Positions 54,946-64,000 of a DNA stretch of 64,000 bases are shown in pieces. Positions within the stretch are counted from its first letter, which is position 1. Each line of letters opens with the position of its first letter. A model generated the notes under the pieces. That model ran no database searches. It saw only the letters and a program-made list of their open reading frames with translations, and had not been told where the DNA came from. The position numbers were made by a program, and so were the translations under genes. Source of the stretch: Salvator merianae (Eukaryota; Chordata; Lepidosauria; Squamata; Teiidae); contig QVOM02000057.1 in NCBI GenBank assembly GCA_003586115.2, positions 595,225-659,224 of the forward strand. The letters run 5' to 3'.

Positions 54946-55270
54946 GATGTACACAGGACCCCCACCGAGGCTGCAGGATTTCACCCTCGTTTGTCCCAGC
55001 TGCACGGAGTGACGCTGGTGGTCATAGGTAGCCATTTCTGCCCAGTATGGTTTAGGGCAGCAGTGCTGGGCTCTTCCCTGCACCCGTCAGCTCCTTTCGT
55101 TCCTTCCGACATTTGGCTTGCATTTGGGTATTTGCAAGAGGAACCATAATGCAAGGTTCTGATGAGAAAGTGTGGACAGAGGAAACCTGGACAGCATCTG
55201 TGGAGGCCTGTGTGTGGCACCCAGTGTCCCTGTCCGAGTATCGAGCAAGGAAAGGCCCAGAAAACGAACA

Positions 55271-55346
55271 TCCTGCATTGAGCAGGGGGTTGGACTCGAT
55301 GACCCTGGAGGGCCCTTCCAACTCTATGATTCTATGATTCTATGAT
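55271..55346 (+). mobile_element. CR1 LINE 3' end (very short)
   Basis: CCTGCATTGAGCAGGGGGTT, GGACTCGATGACCCTGGAGG and three ATTCTATG tail units; only the last 75 bases of the element. Confidence 0.9.
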
Positions 55347-57831
55347 CAGGTCTCATGACGTCCTGCTGACCTCGGAATATGCATCACGTCCGTTCAGCAC
55401 ATCTTCAGAACGGTGGACGAAAACCCGCCTATGGGGATCTTTTTCAACAGCAGTTAGCCAACCTGAGTCGGCTCATGGTAACTCCTCACCAACTCACCGC
55501 CTGCCGCTGACTTGCGCAATGCACGCCTCTGTCATCGGGCTAAGAGAAGGGAGAGTTATGTGATTTTCCCGGGCTCTGTGCTTGAATTTCTCTGCGCCTG
55601 CTCCCTTCGGGGGTGGCCCCCTTTGCTCCTATTTTTAGAAGACTATGGACGGCGTGGTTTGCTCAAATGGCAAGCAGAGTAGCAGGTTTCATTTATGAAG
55701 TTTCCCTCGCCCCTCCGCCGCATACCTTAGATGCCAGGTGCTGCTGACCGGGCAGAGTCTTTTCACTGCTGCTCGTGCCATAGTGTCGGAGCCGTTTCGG
55801 CCCGTATCAGCTCAAGGCCATGGAGGTTCCATCCCGCTGGTCTTCTAGATCCACGTACCATTCTTTTGTCACTCTGAGACTGCGGTCGTACCTTACACTG
55901 AAGCAGAATAGCGGCTGTCTTGGGTCTTCAGAGATCAAACCCCAGAGTGCACTTCCGTATCTTCCAGAGGCTTCTGTACCCTGATCAGAACTATCCGGCA
56001 TTCAGATAATCCCAGCATTGAGTCCGGAAATGGACCCAGGCGAAGGGCTGCCGGCCTGTGCCCAGCTCAGCAGCAGTGGGAGGGCAGCCACATTCCACAC
56101 CACATTCCGTGCCACCCATGGAGCAGCTTGGCTTCACCTTGCCCGGGACGGGCAGCCCGTTGCATACGGCCACAGCGTGCATGCAGAGCAGCCATTAGAC
56201 ACTGGCCTTAGAACCAGAGGGGGCAACCCACTTGGCCTTCCCAGCATGCTCTCACCCACCTTCTGCTGGCAGTGATGGGGCTGCCCTGCTCCCGGAGCTG
56301 CCTCGCCCCCACCCCTTGCGGCGCACCGGTTCGCGGGCTTCGTTTCAAAGCCTGCCTGTGAACCGGTGAGTGGCACAGGGAGGCACTTCTATTTGCACCC
56401 ACACACTTCCAGCTGACCCTGAAAAATACAAAACCATCTCAGGAGAGGAGTCCCCATGAGTTCAGTCTCCAAAATCCCCTAATTCCCTTTATTCTCTGTC
56501 CCTATAATTTCTGCATGAAAGTTGCAGTTTATTACAAACGCGCCGGAAGGCCTTTCCAGGCAAGAGAAAGCTTTCTCTTAACTCCCAGCTGCTGGAATTT
56601 CTCTCTGCTTGGGCTCCCGCCTTGCTGATTGTTTCCAACAAGTCCCCGTGGGTCTCCGGCCGCCCCTTTCTAGTCCAGCTGCATACATAGGAGAGGAAAG
56701 CCCTTGCCGGCCACGACCAGCTTAAAAGCTGCCACTGCGGTATTTCCGGGCATGCATGCTTTTCACCCAGGGTAGCTACATCTGGAGTAGATTTTGCTGT
56801 TGCTACAACAGTGTGCTTTCTTCTCCAAGCATTCCACGGTCCCCTCGGTGAACTCTCACCCTGCCTGAGCTGGACACGCCCCTACTTGGCCTGCCTGACT
56901 TCAATTCATGGCAGTTTCTGATTTGCTCCTTAGCTGTCCCTATTTAGTAGGGGTCCGCGTTCCTATTAAGTTTTATCACCTGAGGTTTCTTCCAGCGCAG
57001 CCACAAGCTGCTTGAACTTGTGGGACAGGGGTGTACGGACTCTGGCCGGACAGATGCCCGTGACAGTCTCTCACAAACTTCCTCCTCACAGACTGGTAGC
57101 TCAGGATGACCGGCCACGGCCTGGAGACGTACCATGGCTCTGAGGCAGCCTCGTTTCAGCAGCTGTGTGGCCATGACTTCCGGAAAGTGCCTTTGGGCCA
57201 GTAATTTACACTCAGCCCCCCCATCAGGTGGGTCTCCTGTCCCCCACGAATTTGCACACTGGGCATAAACAGCGACCTGCCCCGCAGAACGGCGCTGATG
57301 CCGAACGGGGCGAGCGTGGAAGCCACCTGCATGCGAGGTGATGGTCCCATCCTGCGGCTGAGTCACCGTGTGCAGAGGCCCACAGAAAACTCAGCTGCTC
57401 GGTGCTTAGAGCCCTTCGGGGCTTGGTGGGCATCGCTGAGAAGAGCCATGGCTAGCTCTGGTGCCCTTGGGAAAGGAGAGAACAAGAAGGACATCCCAAA
57501 AGGAAAGCAGGCTGCTGAGTGCCTGGTCTGCCCGACAAAACCCTTCGTTGCCAGCAGAGGCCAAGGAGCTGTTTTGGTTTTTCTTTTCTTTTACAAGAAT
57601 TATGATCTTTGGAGTTCTTGGAGCGGTTGCCACCTCTCTGTGGAAGCCCCCCTCCCCTCCCTGGACTCCGCCGGGTTTTATAACTGGACTGGCGCACTTG
57701 TGGAGCACGGCGGGGGCTATTTCTGGGGGCTGGCCGTGCGTGAATGCCCGCCTTTGTTGGAATGCGCCTCGAGAGCTGTGCAGCTGTTAGGCGAATTTCC
57801 CTGCTCACTCAGCCTTTGTCAGGGTTGGTTT

Positions 57832-57878
57832 TCTCTCTCTCTCTCAATCTCTCTCTCTCACACACACACACACACACT
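57832..57878. repeat. (CT)n then (CA)n compound microsatellite
   Basis: CT units with an AAT interruption run directly into CA units. Confidence 0.92.
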
Positions 57879-58619
57879 GCGCATGTGCAGGAGCAAAAGG
57901 CCGACACATGCAGAGTGTCGTTGGCAAAGCGCCCCTCCTCCTCGGCTTCTCTGATCAGGGCTTTTTTCTCTTGCAAAAAGGGAGATTCTTTTTTTATTCA
58001 TTTCTGCCCCGTTCCCCACCCACCATGGCTGGCACACGTTGGCATGAGCAATGGCAGGGTCTTTCCAGCCCACAGGCGGCGTCTTTCGTCACGGCCAGCC
58101 GACGGTGACTCACTGCGTGGTGGAAAAAGGAACCCTGGGCACATTTATTTATTTTTATGCATGCATTTCTCTCTCTCTCTCTCTTTCTTTTTTGCTTAGC
58201 CAGCTGCAAGACATCGGCATTCCTGTGCGTTCTGTCCTGCCTGTGCAGGTGATTCCTTGGATAGGGATGTTAAAGGGGAGTCCCAAGAGGTCTGGGCCAG
58301 AGCCAAGGTGCTCCACGTCACCAAATGCTTCACTGTGGGGCAAGAGAAACACATCGCCCAGGGACCGGAGGGAGGGGCTGGGGTGGGGCCGGCCCTCCCA
58401 GGAGAGCTGAGCCCAGCCGGAACCAGATTCTTCCAAGATCCCGTTCCAATTGAGCCATCCCTGTAGCCCCAAAAGGGCTCTTGAATCCCTTTGTGAACCT
58501 CCCTGCAACAATTAGGCCAGAGGCCTATAACCAGGGCCAAGGGCGGATTCCTTTAGGCAGACAAATGCTCCAGGCAGCTTATTCTTTTGGTCTCGCTTCC
58601 TTCCTCCTTCCGTCCTCTT

Positions 58620-58690
58620 CCCTGATGTTTCCCTCCTTTTTTCTTTCCTCTCTCTTCCCTCCCTCCCTCCCTCCTTCCTTCCTCCCCCCC
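58620..58690. repeat. pyrimidine-rich (TTCC/CTCC)n tract
   Basis: Almost pure pyrimidine stretch ending in a C run. Confidence 0.85.
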
Positions 58691-60624
58691 CCTTGTTTTT
58701 AAAAGCATCAGACCACATGCTTCTTTTTGCTGCTTGTTTTGGAGAATTCCTCCCTCTGAGGCACTCAAGTTATAATTTGAACAGCCTTGACTAATGCATA
58801 CCGTGACATCCTTGAAAGAGCAAGCAGTCTTTTTTTGCTCAACCCTGCAGTTTCTCAGGTGTTTATGGACTGACCTGGCAGATCCGCTCACCTCTGGGTT
58901 GATACCAGTGGTGGGTGGTGGGCACACAGGTGGATGCAGCTCAAAGCCCGCCCCCCACCCCACCCCTGTCGTTCTTGCAATGAACATTCTCTATGTTTTC
59001 AAACACGCACAGGGCTCCTTTTCCTGAGTCCCAACCTCCAGGAAGGAGTGTGGGTTTCGAAGTATGAGCCCGTCGGAGCCCTCGACAGACCAAGAAGCAA
59101 AAGGCTTTCCCCCCGCCACTCCGTGCTGCCGTATCTGTCTCGCTGACCACTTCCTTAGGAATCAGGAAGGAACTGAGTAGTAACCGTGGAGTAGCAGCCG
59201 CCGTCGTTTCTCCTCTTGGCTGGAAATCCCTCTCGTACGATGAGCCATGCCCCAGGCATGCCGTTACTCACTGAGGCATGCTCGCTTGGCACAACCTGCC
59301 AGTGCTGGGGATGCAATTGGGGAGGGGTAGGATTTTGCTTTTCGCAGGGGTTAGCTGCGACCTGGGACGTCCCACCCTTTTGCTCAGCCAGAGGCTCCTT
59401 ATTGAAGTGAACCTGGTCAAATGGGATGTTCTAGAAAACGCAACAGCCAGTTCCTGACATCTTAAAGTAACACTTTGCACACTCAGAACAACCCCTCTGG
59501 TTCTTCTGAAAGTTCCTTAACTCCTGGGAGGGGACTGGGCCACTGACCTGACCTTGCGAGCAGAAGAAAGAGACCAGAAGAAATCCAAACTTTCTTGGGC
59601 CGGCCCCAGACACTAGCCGAATATCACAGTAATGGGGCGCTATTCCGGAGAAAAGCTGGTTCTTTTCTACTGTTTCGGATCTATTTTTTTTCTAGGGATT
59701 GTTGGTTTTTACCTGTGTCGAGAAAGGCCCAGTTCCCCCAGCGCAACTGCTGCCAATGAGAAATTGGAAGCTCAATCTTTCAAGCATGGCCACAGTTATG
59801 TCCAAGCCAGGACACAAGATGGTCTGTGGATTAAAGGAAGGCCTTGTGACCGGATACGGTTGGCAGGCAGCACCGAATGCTGCTTCTTGAATGTCCAAAT
59901 TGGTCTGGGAACATGTGACTTCTGAGCCACGGGGGTGTGTGCCCAGAAGGACTTCTCTCAGCATTGTGTAGATCAGGAGATTCAACACAGTGCACAGAAG
60001 ACTTTTTCTGTGCCGGAGAAGACGCCTCCTCTCATGCCGTTTCAGACCCAGAACCTCTTTTTAAGGCAGCGCCGAGGTGGCTCGGAGGTGGTTTGTACGT
60101 GGGATTGTTCATGGACCACTCTGCCCCTCCCCCTTCGTGAAAAGGTGGATTAGAGGCGGCTTTTTTAGCTGCATGTGAACGCAACCTAAGGTTCCTTTTA
60201 AAGTCCTTTGAACAGAAATACATCCACATGCGGTAAAAGAAAATCTCATGCCTGCATTCAGACAGGGTCAAAACCCTGTAATTATTTGAGAATAATATTT
60301 GATTTGCCAGACATGATTATAGTGCTTCTGATACAGTCCTGGACTATAGACCCAATATCCTGCATTTAAGGTATTGTGTGCCCCTGGCGAGATCCAGATG
60401 CAGCCAGATATGGTGCCAACAGGTGATATTGTGGAAAAAAAGCCCCTCCGGAATGACTTTTTGGTACACACACTTTGTTATTTCCCTCTTCTCTGCCCTG
60501 GCTGGTTAAGCAGCTTATTTTTATTGTATTGTTTTATAGGGTTGCTTCAGTTGCATTGCAATTCATTGCTCCTGCAGAGCTAACAAGATTTTGTTTTCCC
60601 TGCATGCCATTACATTGTAACCCT

Positions 60625-60695
60625 TTCTTTTTCAAATGTATAACCTGCCTTTCGCCTTAAGGGACCAGGATAAGTGAAAGGAAATAAAAACCGAT
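60625..60695 (+). mobile_element. possible L2-type LINE 3' end
   Basis: TGTATAACCTGCCTTTCGCC followed by a hairpin-like AAGGGACCAGGATAAGTGAA and an A-rich end, similar to the other L2 3' ends. Confidence 0.3.
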
Positions 60696-60739
60696 TAAAA
60701 CCAGTAATTGCTTTGGTTTCGCTCAGCTCTCTGAATCTG

Positions 60740-60805
60740 TCCCGCATCCGTCCGAAAGGGGACCGAAGCTGGATTAAAACTTAGGTGTGACTGGGCCCGT
60801 CTCAC
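60740..60805. mobile_element. MITE end related to 26,309-26,541
   Basis: GACCGAAGCTGGATTAAAAC and TTAGGTGTGACTGGGCCC match the right terminal inverted repeat of the 26.3-kb MITE. The opposite end is not clear. Confidence 0.5.
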
Positions 60806-61301
60806 TGGCTGCGTGTGAATGCAAGGGTTGCCAGGAGCTGGATTCTAGCAGCACCTGAAAGACCACTGGGCCCCCAGCTGGAGTTTGGTTGCAGCTCTTT
60901 CTGTTTCAGGCCCACAGGCCTCCAGCACAGCCAACCAAATAAAACAGTCATCCTTGAACAATCGTCTCCACCCATGAAAACGATCATGTGTTCTAACCAC
61001 AGGAACTGTGTTTTCCTCTCCCTGCTTATCTTGGCTCCGATCTTGCATTTCCGCTCCCGCACCGAATTGTCATGGGGTGCCCACAGTCCTTGTCTTCGTT
61101 GCAGAACACGCGCGCACACTCACGGCTGCAACCCACACCGCGCAGTGCGTCGCGGATGTGGTGCATCCGCTGGTCCTAGAAGACCCCTGCCCTGTAGTTT
61201 CTCAGTGTTCTGCTGGCCGACAGAGGCAGCTGCTTGGAACTTCGTGGTTATCCCGAATGTGACATCTGGCCAGGCTCTGACTGGGGCGTGTCTGGTACAA
61301 T

Positions 61302-61456
61302 CTGGCTGCCTCCACACGCTGTAAAAAAAAGCAGCTCGAAAATAGCCTGCACAGTATTGCACCTATCCCTCTGTAATGCAGTGCACTTCACAGAAGTGCA
61401 TTTTCTGGGAAAGGCCGCTTTTGAGATGCTTTCTTAACGCGTGTGGATGCAGCCTC
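61302..61456. mobile_element. MITE with about 40-bp terminal inverted repeats
   Basis: Left end GGCTGCCTCCACACGCTGTA plus AAAAAAAGCAGCTCGAAAAT. The right end, GGCCGCTTTTGAGATGCTTT plus CTTAACGCGTGTGGATGCAGCC, is its imperfect reverse complement. About 70 bp of non-coding DNA lie between. A related end is at 22,008-22,210. Confidence 0.65.
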
Positions 61457-63529
61457 AGATTCAGAGCTGAGGGGGAATCTACCTGATGACCAGCTATCGT
61501 TGGGCTAATTGTAGACCCTCAGTAGAAAAGAGAACCTACGCCCATCTTGGCTGCTGTGCTGCTGCTGGAAATCTGTAGTGAATATGCAGACCTCTTGTTT
61601 GGGTTACTGCCACGCTCTCTCCGCTCTCCACCTTGGAAGGTGGTTTGCGAGCTGCAGCTGGCTCGGAAAGTGTCAGTTAAGGAATTTTGTTGCCTTGGAC
61701 AATGGACCATTTTTCCTCAGTTGTGCCTGTAATACACTGGTTGCCAGCAAGCTAAAGAATCCAATTTCAGTTGTTGAGAACCCCTACTTGCTTCAGGACC
61801 TGGATACCTGAAAAGCCACCTTACCCAATACCAACGGTGCCTTATTTCGGCTTATCCGGTGGGCCCATGCTTTGCAAAGAACGTGGGGGTGTCCATAGCC
61901 ACTAATGAGGCAAACCTCTCCCACTTTTATCCACTTCCTCCAGAGCCCCCCCCTTCCCTTATCCCCACAGAAACTCATTGCTAACTTGGCTGAGGCGTGG
62001 CGTGGTTCCATTTTGTCCTTATTTAGAAAGCCATGGAGGGCCTTGTTGTTTAGCCAAAGTATTTATTTTGAAATGTTTGCTTTAACTTCTCATTGTTTGG
62101 CTATGCAATTTGCCGCACGGCTCTGTATTTTTGTTTAACGCTTGCAACGGCTCCGAGATATCCAGCCGTAATTAAGGAAACTGGCAGACAGATTTCCAGA
62201 GCAGCTGCTGTGCTCCGTTGTCCATTCTTTTCCTTTGCTGCAAGTTTTTTTTTAACGCAGTGGTATACATTACAGCATGGCCTTAACCGAGGCTGGACCT
62301 CCAGGTTACAACTGGGGCGCCCCATCGGTCGTCTGGACGCTGGGCTGGGAAAACAGTGTTGTCCAGGCACAGCCAGTACCTATTCAGAGGGCCTTGAAGA
62401 GGGAAGAATGCCTCTCCAGTGCAGGGAATGACTGTTCAGGGCTGTTCAGGCCGGACCGTAGATGAGCTTTGACTAAAAGGCAGTTCTTTTGCAGTCTGTT
62501 CAGATATATGTTTCATGAGAGCTAAATATGATCTGGAGATCAGTGATCTTTTGGCCACATCTGAAGTGAGTTCCAACCCATCAATCCTGGAGGACTTCTG
62601 TTCCCCTGGACAGGAAGAAAGCCAGAAAATAGAAACTGGGCCTAGAACATACCAACAGCTGGAGCACGTACACAAGATTCCAAGAAAGCACACTGCGCAT
62701 GGGCAGAGGCTTTCCAACCAAGATGTCAGCCTTTTCTTTTCTGTTGCTCTGTTGTAGAAGCGCAGGGCATACGGGTGCCAAATTAATTCAGGCTGTAGGC
62801 TTTGGAGTGTTTAAGGTTGTTGTTTTTTTTTTCTTTTTAACTCTACTCACAGGGTGTGAACAACTCAAATAAGGGCAGGCCTTTCTGTTTAATTCATAAT
62901 ATTTTTTTTCTCCCAAGAGATAACAATAGTGGCAGCATGGATGGGATAGACAGCGCTTTTCCGCCTCTTGAACAGACTCATAACCTGTTCTACCATCTTT
63001 TGTCCTGTCTTTCCTCGGCATGCTCCGTCTTGTCCTCTGCCTCCTCTGCTGATATATGCTGGATTTGTTGGGTGTGGCTGGGAGACGGAGAGCCCTGGAT
63101 GGGGGGGAGGAGGGTACGGCAGCCCCATCCCCTTCGCTGATTGGTTGGGTGCACCTGAGGTGGAGGGTACTGGAGGTGGCAGGTTGCAGGTGGTGCCAGC
63201 TCCTGCACTGAAGAAGAGATAGAATCTTATGAACAGGAATGGCTAGGGGAATCAGATTCATCCACAGAGGCATTGTGGGTAAGAATACCAGGCCAGAAAG
63301 CAAGGCTAATATTAGGGACATGCTATTGCCCTCCCAGCCAAACTCCTGAAGAAAACTGGCATTTGCTCAATAAGGCATCCAAAAAAGAAAGGGACTTCAA
63401 CTACCCTCATGAAGACCAGGGTCACATCTTACTTTAAATGCAAGTCCTGTGTCCGGAGGGGGTCAGATGTGAAAGTCCATTTCCGTTTTCTCCGTGGACT
63501 TTTTTCCTTACATGATTGAGGTTATCCAC
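61457..63529. other. gene-free stretch, nothing recognised
   Basis: No exon, RNA gene or named repeat recognised. Confidence 0.4.
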
Positions 63530-64000
63530 GGTGTGGATTGCGGAACTGGAGAAGGTGCGGAAAAGGGCAACCGGAATGACCAAGGGGCTGGAACACCTCC
63601 CTGATGAAATCAGGCTGCAACGCCTTGGCCTCTTCGCCCTTGAAAGACGGCGTTGAAGAGGGAACCTGATTGCAATATATTAAAGCATGCATGATGTGGA
63701 AAAGGCGGATAGAGAAAAAATATTTTCTCGGTTGCACAACACTAGAACCAGGGCGCACTCCATCACGCTGATGGGCAGGAGAGTCAGAACTGACAAGAGG
63801 AAGTATCTTTTCACCCAGAGGGTCGTCGGTCTATGGAATTTACTACCGGAAGAGGTGGTGACAGCAGTCAGCCTGGATAGCTTTAAGAAGGGATTGGACT
63901 GATTCATGGAGGTCAGGTTTATCAATGGCTGCTAGAATGGCTGCCTAAATATTGCCTCTAGGGCGGAGAGACAGGCAGGATGCCTCTAAAGGCCATTTGC
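63530..64000 (+). mobile_element. CR1/L3-type LINE, ORF2 end and 3' UTR, cut by window edge
   Basis: The frame 63,687-63,902 encodes RTDKRKYLFTQRVVGLWNLL then PEEVVTAVSLDSFKKGLD, the standard C terminus of CR1-clade ORF2 (FTQRVV, WNSLPEEVV, SLNxFKxRLD). Upstream, other frames carry the preceding GLFALERR-like part with a frameshift. Downstream the 3' UTR GGCTGCTAGAATGGCTGCCT through GCAGGATGCCTCTAAAGGCC is the reverse complement of the fragments near 23.7 and 50.2-50.9 kb. The element continues beyond the window. Confidence 0.88.

Larger units (their letters stand above)
55347..60020. other. gene-free stretch with simple repeats
   Basis: No exon recognised. The longest frames (for example 57,298-57,954 on + and 56,944-57,366 on -) have no recognisable domain. 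Simple repeats occur at 57,832-57,878, 58,170-58,190 and 58,620-58,690. Confidence 0.4.

Noticed and set aside
57298..57954. 218-codon + strand frame
   Set aside because: No recognisable domain; the end consists of microsatellite-encoded Ser/Leu and His/Thr runs. The overlapping antisense frame is equally unrecognisable.
1..64000. CRISPR arrays, operons, prophage or other prokaryotic systems
   Set aside because: The window is vertebrate: introns, CpG islands, LINEs and SINEs. The tandem repeats lack spacer structure.
1..64000. Endogenous retrovirus
   Set aside because: I saw no paired LTRs, primer-binding site or recognisable gag or pol stretch; the reverse-transcriptase remnants are of LINE type.

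Overview
This is vertebrate nuclear DNA, most likely from a squamate reptile (lizard or snake). It contains two complete protein-coding genes with clear vertebrate orthologues, set in repeat-rich non-coding DNA. The repeats point to Squamata: CR1 3' ends with the ATTCTATGA tail typical of sauropsids, CR1/L3-type and L2-type LINE 3' ends, a BovB (RTE) ORF2 tail, and tRNA-headed SINEs that appear to share BovB-type tails. BovB is abundant in squamates and is not expected in birds, crocodilians or turtles. The species cannot be named from the sequence alone.

Layout. 1-600: probable 3' UTR of an unidentified + strand gene that ends here. 600-11,400: no gene recognised; CR1 and L2 fragments and microsatellites. 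11,440-15,150: a CpG island holding single-exon CD248 (endosialin), CDS 11,890-14,034, with its 3' UTR. 15,200-31,600: no gene recognised. This stretch holds a 180-bp tandem array (18,821-19,628), two small hairpins, an array of ZNF143/STAF-like motifs (26,815-27,035), a MITE, tRNA-SINEs, an 840-bp pyrimidine-only minisatellite (28,814-29,655) and a possible L1 tail. 31,600-42,725: EEF1G (translation elongation factor 1 gamma), ten coding exons from a CpG-island promoter with a 5'TOP-like tract. 42,730-64,000: no gene recognised; L2, CR1/L3, BovB, SINE and MITE copies, ending inside a CR1/L3-type LINE that runs off the right edge.

The two genes lie in the same orientation, about 17.8 kb apart from the CD248 stop codon to the EEF1G start codon. 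They are functionally unrelated: CD248 is a stromal/pericyte surface receptor, and EEF1G is a housekeeping translation factor. In human both map to 11q12-q13 but megabases apart, so their adjacency reports chromosome history, not a shared pathway.

The most notable points are: a CD248 with four EGF repeats instead of the three of human endosialin, with a duplicated polybasic segment resembling a furin site between EGF1 and EGF2; a large inverted repeat in EEF1G intron 2; the ZNF143-like motif array; and the pyrimidine minisatellite. I found no operon-like or otherwise undescribed multi-gene system.
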